NCBI RefSeq assembly: GCF_000372465.1
Contig: NZ_AQUZ01000022.1
Span: 1-41,895 of the forward strand
Source of the DNA: Kribbella catacumbae DSM 19601
Lineage (GTDB): Bacteria > Actinomycetota > Actinomycetes > Propionibacteriales > Kribbellaceae
Direction of reading: 5' to 3'
DNA: 41,895 nt
Of this stretch, positions 16,384-23,561 are shown in pieces. A program made the position numbers and the translations under genes. Every line of letters begins with the position of its first letter. The stretch's first letter is position 1. Below the pieces are notes generated by a model. That model was given only the letters and a program-made list of their open reading frames with translations, ran no database searches and had not been told where the DNA came from.

Positions 16384-16463
16384 AGCTTCTCCACCCCTCG
16401 CAGTGCGAACCAGACGGTCGCGAAGGTGGCTACACACAGGGCGAGGTACAGCACGTCCTTCAC
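16380..16463 (-). CDS. 27-residue predicted membrane peptide at the head of the kdp operon
   Basis: A GTG-started frame encodes 27 residues (MKDVLYLALCVATFATVWFA then LRGVEKL): a single hydrophobic span with a basic C-terminal end. Its stop TGA overlaps the kdpF GTG (GTGA), the same coupling seen at kdpF/kdpA and kdpA/kdpB. AAAGG lies 11 nt upstream, a weak ribosome site. The topology (short polar start, one helix, LRG-x-EKL end) and coupling suggest a real gene. I recall similar tiny frames before kdpF in other actinobacteria but cannot verify that here. It could be an extra Kdp subunit or a leader peptide. Function is unknown. Confidence 0.7.
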   Translation of the reverse strand: MKDVLYLALCVATFATVWFALRGVEKL

Positions 16464-16489
16464 GGCCGGTCCAGCCTTTCGGCAAAAGT

Positions 16490-16582
16490 ACTCATGAGTT
16501 CACTGAACTGCGCTAATTGCTGCGTCAGGGGTCTTCTCGCAGGCCTCTCACACCTGCTGGGATACCTCTCACGCGCCTCTCA
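16490..16582 (-). promoter_or_regulatory. kdp upstream region: phased direct repeats and two small palindromes
   Basis: Read toward kdp (minus strand), the heptamer TGAGAGG occurs three times, at 16582-16576, 16571-16565 and 16550-16544, spaced 11 and 21 bp. Seven-bp repeats with a 4-bp gap are the usual layout for OmpR-family sites, so these are candidate KdpE boxes. Closer to the operon lie palindromes AGTTCACTGAACT (16497-16509) and ACTCATGAGT (16490-16499). No convincing -35/-10 pair was recognised. The assignment to KdpE is an inference from position and spacing. Confidence 0.45.
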
Positions 16583-16681
16583 TGGCGGCTGTTCCTGGAC
16601 CCGACTTCGCGCCGCCGCTCCGAATGCGCATACTTACGCCTGGCAATGAGCAGCCCCCGACCAGAGTTAGGGACGACCGCA

Positions 16682-17320
16682 GTGACTGAAGTGGACAACC
16701 AGGAGTTCTCCGCCACCGGGGAGCAGTTCTTCTCCGAGGAGAGCCGCAAGGCGCTGGCCGAGGCCAGCCGCCAGCTGGCCGAACGCCTGCAGGCCCACAC
16801 CGAGGCCCTGCTGGCGATGACCGGTGACGAGGACCAGAACAGCCTCTACGAGCAGAACTCGGCGCTGGAAGAGCTCGTCGAGGGCTGGAACGACGCCGTC
16901 TTCGAGCACACCGGGACCGCGCCGCTGCTGCTGGACGACGAGGTCGGCGAGGACGAGGACGAAGAAGAGGCCGAGGAGCAGGACCAGGTGATCAGCGTGG
17001 TGTCGCGGTTCGACCTGCGCGTGGTCGACCTGGAGGCGCTGCTCGAGGCCGGACGGGCCGCGCAGGAGCGGCACCCGGCCGAGCTCGACGAGACCGGCGA
17101 GCGCGAGCCGGTCGAGTCAGCCGAGCAGGCGATCTACGAGATCAGCCGCGAGGTCGGCGAGGCGTGGTTCGAGCTGCCCGGTGTCGACCTGGTCGCCGGC
17201 GCCCGCGCGTACGTCGTACCGGAGTGGCCGTTCGAGCCGCTGGAGGCGGACGCCGAGGACGTGCTGACCGAACTGGGTGCGCCGAACGGTGCGATCACCC
17301 ACGCGGAGACCTGGGCCTAG
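16682..17320 (+). CDS. Conserved acidic protein of unknown function
   Basis: This 212-residue, strongly acidic cytosolic protein begins MTEVDNQEFSATGEQFF. An N-terminal helical region (ALAEASRQLAERLQAHTEALL) leads to a central acidic run (DDEVGEDEDEEEAEEQDQ) and a C-terminal block with FDLRVVDLEALLEAGR and VGEAWFELPGVDLVAGARAYVVPEWPF. I do not recognise the family. GTG at 16682 is preceded by AGGGACG at good spacing; ATG at 16646 lacks a ribosome site. Its stop shares CTAG with the convergent PhzF-like gene. Confidence 0.8.
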   Translation: MTEVDNQEFSATGEQFFSEESRKALAEASRQLAERLQAHTEALLAMTGDEDQNSLYEQNSALEELVEGWNDAVFEHTGTAPLLLDDEVGEDEDEEEAEEQDQVISVVSRFDLRVVDLEALLEAGRAAQERHPAELDETGEREPVESAEQAIYEISREVGEAWFELPGVDLVAGARAYVVPEWPFEPLEADAEDVLTELGAPNGAITHAETWA

Positions 17321-18198
17321 ACCTTCAGCTCTCCGTCGATGACGGTGACGGCGTGGCCGGTGAGATGAACGCGATCACCGGCCAGCCGGACCCGCACGAG
17401 CCCGCCGCGAGCAGAAGCCTGGAACCCCACCAGTTGCTCCCGCCCGAGCCGCCCCGCCCAGTACGGCGCCAGCCCGGTATGCGCGCTACCGGTCACCGGG
17501 TCCTCGGGAATCCCGTGCGCCGGAGCAAAGAACCGCGAGACAAAGTCGTACGCCGCTGGCGCGCCCGCTTCCGCGGCGGCCGCAGGCTCGCCGGGCTCGG
17601 GGGCGGCACCACCTTCCCCCTGCCCCTCCGCTCTTGCGGTGAGGATTGCGCCTCGGAAGGCGTGTTGTTCGGTGAGCTTGGCCAGGGCGTTCAGGTCCGG
17701 CGTGGCTGAGCGGACGGTTGCTTCGTCCGCCAGGACGACCAGCAGATCGCCGAGTGGCTCGGTGCGGTAGGTCTCCTTCGGCTGCACGCCGAGCGCTTCG
17801 GACAGGCCGGCCGGTACTGCGATCTCCGTCGGCGGCGACGCCGGGAAGTCGAGCGTGATCGTCTCGCCTTCGACCGATGCGACCAGCACCCCACTCAGGC
17901 TGTTGAACCGGACCGGCCCGGCCAGCAACCCGTCGGATGACAGCGCGTGGGTGGTCGCGAGGGTGGCGTGGCCGCACATCTTCGCCTCGACCTTCGGCGT
18001 GAACCAGCGCAGCTCCCAGTCCGCGTCCGGGTCGCCGGGCAGCGGACGGGCGAACGCGGTCTCAGACAGATTCACCTCCGCGGCGATCTGCAGCATCCGG
18101 CTGTCCGCCGGCCAGGGACCGGCTTCCAGCAGGCACACTCCGGCCGGGTTCCCGGCGAACGGCTGGTCGGTGAACGCGTCGACGATTCTGATCCGCAT
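17317..18198 (-). CDS. PhzF family isomerase-like protein
   Basis: This 293-residue PhzF/DapF-fold protein starts MRIRIVDAFTDQPFAGNPAGV, a PhzF hallmark. The catalytic Glu46 is present in NLSETAF. MCGHATLATTHAL and the second-half motif GIPEDPVTGSAHTGL are conserved. A low-complexity Gly/Pro/Ala/Glu insert (about 191-216) lies between the two halves of the fold. No phenazine genes are nearby, so it is a stand-alone PhzF-like enzyme with unknown substrate. Confidence 0.93.
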   Translation of the reverse strand: MRIRIVDAFTDQPFAGNPAGVCLLEAGPWPADSRMLQIAAEVNLSETAFARPLPGDPDADWELRWFTPKVEAKMCGHATLATTHALSSDGLLAGPVRFNSLSGVLVASVEGETITLDFPASPPTEIAVPAGLSEALGVQPKETYRTEPLGDLLVVLADEATVRSATPDLNALAKLTEQHAFRGAILTARAEGQGEGGAAPEPGEPAAAAEAGAPAAYDFVSRFFAPAHGIPEDPVTGSAHTGLAPYWAGRLGREQLVGFQASARGGLVRVRLAGDRVHLTGHAVTVIDGELKV

Positions 18199-18264
18199 GC
18201 CTCGACGCTAGGTGCACGAGCGGCAAGGGATCCATAACCAATCGGCGACGAGTGGCCCGCGGTT

Positions 18265-18313
18265 CGCAGTACGAGGTGCGGCGACCGCAGTACGGACGGC
18301 AGGTCGCAGTACG
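18265..18313. repeat. Three direct copies of CGCAGTACG
   Basis: CGCAGTACG occurs at 18265-18273, 18286-18294 and 18305-18313, spaced 21 and 19 bp, in the gap between the PhzF-like start and the RidA-like stop. The same GCAGTAC word is common in coding sequence across the window. The cluster may be a binding array or a terminator-proximal repeat. Confidence 0.75.
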
Positions 18314-18315
18314 GG

Positions 18316-18711
18316 TCAGGCGGCGGCGACGGCCTCGATCTCGAGCAGCCATTCCTCGGCGTAGATGTCGCAGATGATGATCGTCAGCGCCGGCGCGTGC
18401 TCACCGAGGATCTCCTCGCGGATCTTCGAGTTGAGCGCCCGGTACTGCCGGTCGGACAGATAGGTGGTCACCTTGACCAGGTTCTGAACGCCGAGCCCGC
18501 CCTCGGCCAGGACGGCGAGCACGTTGCGCCACACCATCCGGCACTGCTCCTCGAACGAGTCCGGGACCTTGCCCTGCGCATCACCCCACGGCACCTGACC
18601 ACTGACGAAGACGAGCCGCCCGGCGCCGTCCACCTGGACGCCGTGCGTGTAGTTCCCCGTCGCCGCCGGCAGGATCTGCGGGTTCAGCGGCTGGATCGAG
18701 AGCTGTGGCAT
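18316..18711 (-). CDS. RidA/YjgF/TdcF family enamine/imine deaminase
   Basis: This 131-residue protein has RidA-family features: LVFVSGQVPWGDAQGKVPDS, FEEQCRMVWRNVLAVLAEGG, NLVKVTTYLSDRQYRALNS and APALTIIICDIYAEEWLLEIEAVAAA. The canonical RidA arginine in CxxRxxV is replaced in part: family C-termini read RTTVEV, whereas here ALTIIICDI stands, so it belongs to a divergent subfamily and the deaminase activity is uncertain. ATG at 18711 is preceded by GGGAAG. It is divergent from the exported propeller gene. Confidence 0.9.
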   Translation of the reverse strand: MPQLSIQPLNPQILPAATGNYTHGVQVDGAGRLVFVSGQVPWGDAQGKVPDSFEEQCRMVWRNVLAVLAEGGLGVQNLVKVTTYLSDRQYRALNSKIREEILGEHAPALTIIICDIYAEEWLLEIEAVAAA

Positions 18712-18761
18712 CGGGTTCTTCCCTACGTTCGCGGTTTGCCCATGTCTATCGCGCGAACGGC

Positions 18762-18788
18762 TGAACCGGCCAGCCGATTCGGCCGTAT
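18762..18788 (+). promoter_or_regulatory. Possible ECF-type promoter of the TIGR03118-like gene
   Basis: TGAACC (18762-18767) and CGTAT (18784-18788) are 16 bp apart and end about 38 bp before the start codon. The AAC...CGT layout resembles extracytoplasmic-function sigma promoters. The evidence is only this short match. Confidence 0.25.
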
Positions 18789-18825
18789 GGACAGTGTTCG
18801 CCTCCTCAATCGATAGGGAAGTGTC

Positions 18826-19947
18826 ATGTCGCTTCGCTTCAAGGGACGCCCACTCACCGCCGCCACCGCTCTCGTCGGCGGACTGGCACTGGTCGCCCCC
18901 AGCATCGCCAGCGCACACCAGTCCTACGGTCCCGACTCGCGCGACAGCCTCGCCGTACACCAGGTGAACCTGGTCTCGGACGTACCGGGCAAGGCGGCGC
19001 TGCTCGATCCCGACCTGGTCAACCCGTGGGGCCTCGCCCTCGGCGCGACCTCTCCGCTCTGGGTCTCCAACCAGGGGACCTCCTCGTCGACGCTGTACTC
19101 CTCGGCCCCGGGCGCGACGACCGCGACCAAGGTGCCGACCGTGCGCGTCACCGTCCCGGCCCCGACCGGCCAGGTCGCGAACACCGGTACCGGCTTCGTG
19201 CTCACCAACGCCACCGCCAGCACGCCGGCCCGCTTCATCTTCTCCACCCTGACCGGCCAGATCGCCGCCTGGGGACCGCCCGCGACGCCGCTGATCGGCG
19301 CCGCCCAGCTCAAGGCGACCGTGCCCGGCGCGGTCTACACCGGCCTGGCCATCGCGACCGCGGCGACGGGCGACCAGCTGTACGCCGCCAACTTCGCGCA
19401 GGGGCGAATCGACGTCTTCGACTCGGCTTTCGCGAAGGTCGAACAGCCGGCATGGGCCTTCCGGGACGCGCGCCTGCCGAAGGGGTACAGCCCGTTCAAC
19501 GTGCAGACGCTGAGCGGCCGCATCTTCGTCGCCTACGCGAAGGTCGACCCGCAGACTGGCCGCAGCGTCAGCGGTCGCGGGCTGGGCTTCGTCGACGAGT
19601 ACACGGTGGACGGCAAGCTGGTCGACCGGATCGTCTCCCGGGACACGTTGAACGCGCCTTGGGGTCTCGCGCTAGCGCCTGCTTCGTGGGGTAAGCAGGC
19701 CGGTGCGCTGCTCGTCGGCAACTTCGGCGACGGCAGGGTCAACGTGGTCGAGGCCAAGAACCACGGCCGCTTCCAGCACAAGGTCGCCAGCCAGCTCCGC
19801 GACGCGGCGACCGGCCGCACGGTGGTCATCCCCGGGCTGTGGGCGCTGACCAGCGGTACGGCCACAACGGGCGGTACCGACGCCATCTGGTTCTCTGCCG
19901 GCATCGATGACGAGAGCCACGGGCTGCTCGGCGTACTGCGCAAGTAG
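18826..19947 (+). CDS. Exported TIGR03118-like beta-propeller protein
   Basis: This 373-residue protein has a signal peptide (basic start MSLRFKGRPL, hydrophobic core to about 24, likely cut after IASA-HQ). The mature part matches the TIGR03118 family: LVNPWGLALGATSPLWVSNQGT, YAANFAQGRIDVFD, KGYSPFNVQTLSGRIFVAYAK, LNAPWGLALAPASWG and LLVGNFGDGRVN, which are repeated blades of a six-bladed propeller. The function of the family is unknown. GGGAAG precedes the ATG. A bidirectional hairpin follows the stop. Confidence 0.92.
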   Translation: MSLRFKGRPLTAATALVGGLALVAPSIASAHQSYGPDSRDSLAVHQVNLVSDVPGKAALLDPDLVNPWGLALGATSPLWVSNQGTSSSTLYSSAPGATTATKVPTVRVTVPAPTGQVANTGTGFVLTNATASTPARFIFSTLTGQIAAWGPPATPLIGAAQLKATVPGAVYTGLAIATAATGDQLYAANFAQGRIDVFDSAFAKVEQPAWAFRDARLPKGYSPFNVQTLSGRIFVAYAKVDPQTGRSVSGRGLGFVDEYTVDGKLVDRIVSRDTLNAPWGLALAPASWGKQAGALLVGNFGDGRVNVVEAKNHGRFQHKVASQLRDAATGRTVVIPGLWALTSGTATTGGTDAIWFSAGIDDESHGLLGVLRK

Positions 19948-19955
19948 TAGCGATA

Positions 19956-19986
19956 GAGCTGAGGATGCAAGGGGGATCCTCAGCTC
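19956..19986. terminator. Hairpin between convergent genes
   Basis: GAGCTGAGGAT (19956-19966) pairs perfectly with ATCCTCAGCTC (19976-19986) around a 9-nt loop. It lies just after the propeller gene and overlaps the last codons of the MarR-GNAT gene. It probably terminates both. No strong T-run is present. Confidence 0.65.
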
Positions 19987-20858
19987 TTCAGCTGCTTCTC
20001 GAACCAGTGGTGGGCGTAGGGCTCGTCGTTGAAAGCCGGTACTTCGGCGTAGCCCGCGGCTCGGTACAGGGCGATGGCCTCGGTGAGATTGCGGTTGGTC
20101 TCCAGGCGCAGTACTGCGGAGCCGTTGGCGGCGGCATGTTTCTCCAGCTCCGTAAGCAGGCGGCGGCCGAGCCCGAGGCCGCGGACGTCGCGGGACACCC
20201 ACATGCGCTTGACCTCGGCCGGTGCGTCGTCGTGGAACTTGAGCGCGCCACAGCCGACCGGCTCCGAATGCAGTGTCGCGAGGAGGAGCAGTCCGGTGGG
20301 TGGCGTCAGCTCGTCCACGCCGGCCGAGATGCTGCGAGCGTGTTCGAAGCCGCCGTCGAAGCGTTCGGCCAGCTCGTCGAAGTACGACTGCACGCAGAAC
20401 TGTGCGTCCTGGTGCCGCGGATCGGCGATGCTGACGTCGACTGTCGACGCGATCAGCAGGCGTTCGACCTCACCCATCGCGGCGATGAGCCGGGCGCGTT
20501 GCCGCTCGCTGAGCGGTTCGAGAATCGACGCGGCGAGGTCGTCGGAGCGGCGGTCCAGGACGGCCCGTTCCGCCAGGCCCCGGGCGGTGAGACGAGCCGT
20601 GCGCACCCGGCCGTCGTCACCGCTCTGCTCGACCTCCACCAGGCCGTCGCCTTCGAGTGTCCTCAGCAGTCGGCTCAGATACCCGGAGTCGAGATCGAGC
20701 CTGCTCCGCAGCAACCGCACGTCGCAGCCGTCCGGCCCGATCTCCCACAGCACCCTCGCCTGCCCGAGCGGCCGGTCGCGCGCCATGTAGCTGTCACTGA
20801 GCGCGCCGATCCGCTGGGTCACCGTCCGGTTGAATCTTCTGACATCTCCTATCCCCAT
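19980..20858 (-). CDS. MarR-type regulator fused to a GNAT acetyltransferase
   Basis: This 292-residue two-domain protein has an N-terminal winged helix (about 1-140; LRSRLDLDSGYLSRLLRTLEGDGLV and the wing SGDDGRVRTARLTARG). The C-terminal GNAT domain (about 145-292) has VKRMWVSRDVRGLGLGRRLL (acetyl-CoA loop), RLETNRNLTEAIALYRAAGY and a final PYAHHWFEKQL. The fusion is a known actinobacterial architecture. The acetyl acceptor is unknown. A perfect 22-bp palindrome overlaps its start codon by one base, so the protein is likely autorepressed and the mRNA nearly leaderless. Confidence 0.94.
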   Translation of the reverse strand: MGIGDVRRFNRTVTQRIGALSDSYMARDRPLGQARVLWEIGPDGCDVRLLRSRLDLDSGYLSRLLRTLEGDGLVEVEQSGDDGRVRTARLTARGLAERAVLDRRSDDLAASILEPLSERQRARLIAAMGEVERLLIASTVDVSIADPRHQDAQFCVQSYFDELAERFDGGFEHARSISAGVDELTPPTGLLLLATLHSEPVGCGALKFHDDAPAEVKRMWVSRDVRGLGLGRRLLTELEKHAAANGSAVLRLETNRNLTEAIALYRAAGYAEVPAFNDEPYAHHWFEKQLKS

Positions 20859-20879
20859 TCTCTGACTATAGTCAGAGAA
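20858..20879. promoter_or_regulatory. 22-bp perfect palindrome, likely MarR operator
   Basis: An uninterrupted dyad centred at 20868/20869, with core TCTCTGACTATAGTCAGAGA. It abuts the MarR-GNAT start codon and also contains the stop codon of the upstream prim-pol gene. TGACTATAGTCA-type cores fit MarR-family operators. Confidence 0.8.
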
Positions 20880-21468
20880 ATATCTGATCGATCGGATCCC
20901 GGCGTTGATACGGCTGCCACCCGGTCAGATAAGGCTGCACGAGCCACCGGATCCGCCCGGTCTCCTCCAGCCACGTCCCCGGCGCCGGCACCCAATCGCC
21001 TTCCCCAGAACGCAGTACGCCGCCCGCGGCCAGCACCTGCTCGCGCGGAACCGATCCGCGGTTGACGAAGAACCACCAACGCCGCCGGGCCGGCGCCATC
21101 GCGGTTGGACAGGTCGCCTTCAGCTGATGATTCAAGAGCGCCCCGTACTCCGGCGGCAACTCCATCACGTCAAACCACTCCGCCATCAACGCGATCCCCA
21201 ACCCGCTCGCGCCGCCCGCTGCCGCCTTCCGGGTGCCCCGGCCAGTCGCCAGCTCCCGGCTGTCCGCAGTACGGCCTAGGTCGGCCCAGACCTCGGCTGC
21301 GCGGTAGCCGTCGCGGACCACCTCACCCACGAGATGCGGGTCCACACATCCCTTGCCACACGGGCAGACTCCGCGATTCGGTACTGCGAGCGGCGCGACC
21401 GGCCAGCCGTTGGCGGCGTACCGGATGGCTTCCTCGTAGACCTGGCGCCGGCGACGCCGCTCAAACAC
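20872..21468 (-). CDS. Short bifunctional DNA primase/polymerase (prim-pol)-like protein
   Basis: This 198-residue protein resembles the N-terminal prim-pol domain of actinobacterial primase/polymerase proteins: AIRYAANGWPVAPLAVPNRGVC, CPCGKGCVDPHLV, MELPPEYGALLNHQL and RRWWFFVNRGS. It has no helicase domain. Metal-binding acidic residues cannot be assigned with confidence, so it may be a degenerate paralogue of unknown role. The GTG start at 21468 overlaps the upstream methyltransferase stop by 8 bp, indicating translational coupling. Its stop lies inside the MarR operator. Confidence 0.75.
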   Translation of the reverse strand: MFERRRRRQVYEEAIRYAANGWPVAPLAVPNRGVCPCGKGCVDPHLVGEVVRDGYRAAEVWADLGRTADSRELATGRGTRKAAAGGASGLGIALMAEWFDVMELPPEYGALLNHQLKATCPTAMAPARRRWWFFVNRGSVPREQVLAAGGVLRSGEGDWVPAPGTWLEETGRIRWLVQPYLTGWQPYQRRDPIDQIFL

Positions 21469-22273
21469 ACTGACCGACCGCGAACAGCAGCGAGCTCGAC
21501 GGAACCAGCTCCGGGTGCCGATCAGCAAGCCGCGAACATTCCAGCGCCGTCTCCATCGGATCCGGCTCGCTGAGTGTGTCCGGCAACTCGATCTCGTGGA
21601 AGTGCCGATCGATCGCGACCGTCAGCCAACCACCCGGCCCGGTCAGCCCGTGCAGCGTCACGGATCGCAGTCCGACGTTGGTCAGCTCGGTCCGCAACTG
21701 ATGGGTGGTGTGGTAGGTCGTCTCCGCCATCCGCTCGTTGTCCGCACTGAACCCGGTCTCGAGAATGTCCGACACCACCCGCTGCCGTCCCAGCAACGTG
21801 TTGGCCAGCGTCGACCCGATCAGATTGGCCGCCCGATTGATCGCCACCACCGCGATGAACCCACCCGGCCGCACCACCCGGATGGCCTCCCGCAACGCCA
21901 GCCGCCGATCCGACGCCTCGGTGAGGTGATAGATCGGCCCGGCCAGCAGCGCCGCGTCGAAGTAGTCGTTGTCCCACGGCAACCGCCGCGCATCTCCTTG
22001 TACTGCGCTGATCCCGGCCGCCGTCGCCTGCTGCACATGCCGCTCGACTGGATCCAGCAACTCGACCGCGTAGCCGCGTTCCTTCAACCAGCGCGCGTGA
22101 ATCCCCGGCCCGCCACCGATGTCCGCCACGTCAGCAGGGGCCTCCGGCAAGTACCTGCCCAGCAGGTCCTGCATCCGCGCCAGCTCGAACCGCCCGCGCA
22201 AAGTCGAACTGAGCCGAACCTCCTCGTCATGCAGAGAGGTGTAGTGAGTCTCAACATCAACCTGAACCGTCAT
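21461..22273 (-). CDS. Class I SAM-dependent methyltransferase
   Basis: This 270-residue protein has AdoMet motif I VADIGGGPGIHARWLKERGY, acidic motif ELLDPVERHV, post-motif VQGDARRLPWDNDYFDAALL, and GPIYHLTEASDRRLALREAIRVVRPGG typical of UbiE/Methyltransf_11 proteins. ATG at 22273 is chosen because the domain begins soon after; longer frame extensions are poor. The substrate is unknown. It is coupled to the short prim-pol gene downstream. Confidence 0.92.
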   Translation of the reverse strand: MTVQVDVETHYTSLHDEEVRLSSTLRGRFELARMQDLLGRYLPEAPADVADIGGGPGIHARWLKERGYAVELLDPVERHVQQATAAGISAVQGDARRLPWDNDYFDAALLAGPIYHLTEASDRRLALREAIRVVRPGGFIAVVAINRAANLIGSTLANTLLGRQRVVSDILETGFSADNERMAETTYHTTHQLRTELTNVGLRSVTLHGLTGPGGWLTVAIDRHFHEIELPDTLSEPDPMETALECSRLADRHPELVPSSSLLFAVGQCV

Positions 22274-22969
22274 ACCAGCCGAGTCTGCTGATCCCGACAC
22301 CCCAGCCACAGGCCAGATCGCGGGGCAACCAAGGGCAACCTGGGGCAGCTGCCCACCACCTCCCTCTACCCACAGCCTCGACCCGCCTGGGCACAACTTG
22401 ACCGATTCCGGCCGTGCGCGAATCCCCTTACAAACAAGACCTTCCAGCCGTCGAAGCTGTCGGCGCCCCCGCCCGCCTACTACGCCCACCCGGTACCCAA
22501 GTCGGCCGCCTCAGCCGCCTTGCGCACCGGCTTGCCACCCAACAGCTACCCAACGCCAAAGCCAGTTAAGGTTTGTGTGCTGTCCCGACCGACAGGACAT
22601 AGTCGGCCGTTCGACCGGGCACCACGCTTACGGCAGCGGCAACCGGCCCCAATACGAGGACTATGTCCTGTCGGTCGGGACAACCAGCCCAGCCGAGACG
22701 GCGTGCCCAGCAACCAGCCTGCCCCGACTGGCCGCCGCCTTCCAGCGACCATTCGGTGTACTCCGCCCCGCCCGACAGGCATCACCCCCTGGCAGAGCAG
22801 TGGGCTAACCCCACAACGAGAAGCGAACCCCTCCGAAGTACCGCCAACCCCACACAGCCCAGGCACCCAAGCCCCAGGTTGCGGAGGGAAATGTCCCGAA
22901 CAGGGGGCAAAGTCCTCCGCGAGTCCAGAGAAAATCCTCCCCAACCCCGCCAGTGGCCGCCCTGCAGCG
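22274..22969. other. Gene-free region with a large inverted repeat
   Basis: About 700 bp without a credible gene. Open frames here lack ribosome sites and have arginine/proline-rich, shadow-like translations. It holds the palindrome GGGCAGCTGCCC near 22345, the 24-bp inverted repeat described separately (22581-22682), and a pyrimidine-rich plus strand from about 22800 to 22960. It may contain the methyltransferase promoter near its left end; none was recognised. Confidence 0.6.
22581..22682. repeat. 24-bp perfect inverted repeat around a 54-bp core
   Basis: The left arm (22581-22604) starts TGTCCCGACCGACAGGACAT; the right arm (22659-22682) is its exact complement. Each arm is itself a partial dyad, TGTCC-N9-GGACA. 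No coding potential lies inside. Candidates are a MITE-like element, a paired operator or a structured RNA. Confidence 0.85.
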
Positions 22970-23001
22970 CTGACCACACGACCGAGAGGTGGTGTGGTCA
23001 G
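22970..23001 (-). terminator. Hairpin at the 3' end of the cysteine dioxygenase gene
   Basis: CTGACCACAC (22970-22979) pairs with GTGTGGTCAG (22992-23001) around a 12-nt loop. It overlaps the stop codon of the minus-strand gene. It is a probable terminator without a T-run. Confidence 0.55.
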
Positions 23002-23561
23002 TCCAGGGGGCGGAGTTCGTCGGCGTAGGAGACGGAGACTCGGCTTAGGACGCCGTCTTTGACGGAGTACTGGCCCATTCGCCACAGCGGTGGGCTGTAG
23101 GCGTGGATGGTGACGCTGCCCTTGTCCAGGCCTACGACGCGGTGGATGTGTTCGGGGCCGAAGCCGTAGACGTCGCCGGCCTCGATCTCTGTCTCGATCG
23201 ATTCCGTGCCGATCGCCAGGTTGTGTTCGACCAGTTTGCCGCGGGCGACTGCTACGGCGCCTGAGGAGACGTCGTGGTCGTGCCAGCCGGTGTCGTTGAC
23301 CGGGGTCCAGCAGATCAGCCAGATGTCGACGTTGGCGTCGCGGTGCAGGGAGGCGAAGACGCGTTCGTCGTCGCTGTAGGCGACCTTGTCGTCCCACAGG
23401 TGCGGCTGGGCGGCGAGGCTGCCGGCGAGCTCGGCCAGTTCGGTGGGGGTGAGATCACGTCCCGGAAGGTTGTCGAGCGACCGACAGTTGTTGAGCTCCA
23501 CGAGCCGGCTGGCCTGGCGCGCGGGTACGACGGGTGCGTCGGAAACGGGCTGAGCAGTCAC
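22998..23561 (-). CDS. Cysteine dioxygenase-family cupin protein
   Basis: This 187-residue cupin has the metal ligands of the cysteine dioxygenase family: His94 and His96 in TGWHDHDVSSG and His140 in EHIHRVVG. VFASLHRDANVDIWLICWTP and a C-terminal VTIHAYSPPLWRMGQY are also conserved. Such enzymes oxidise a thiol (cysteine or 3-mercaptopropionate) to the sulfinate with non-heme iron. The GTG start overlaps the stop of the amidohydrolase (GTGA), so the two are translated as a coupled pair under LacI-type control. The actual thiol substrate is unknown. Confidence 0.9.
   Translation of the reverse strand: MTAQPVSDAPVVPARQASRLVELNNCRSLDNLPGRDLTPTELAELAGSLAAQPHLWDDKVAYSDDERVFASLHRDANVDIWLICWTPVNDTGWHDHDVSSGAVAVARGKLVEHNLAIGTESIETEIEAGDVYGFGPEHIHRVVGLDKGSVTIHAYSPPLWRMGQYSVKDGVLSRVSVSYADELRPLD

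Noticed and set aside
16464..16681. c-di-AMP (ydaO-type) riboswitch before kdp
   Set aside because: I looked for its conserved helices and found no matching conserved segments; only small palindromes and direct repeats are present.
22398..23397. Several open frames in the 22.3-23.4 kb region on both strands
   Set aside because: Pro/Arg-rich translations, no ribosome sites; the right half is antisense to the cysteine dioxygenase gene.
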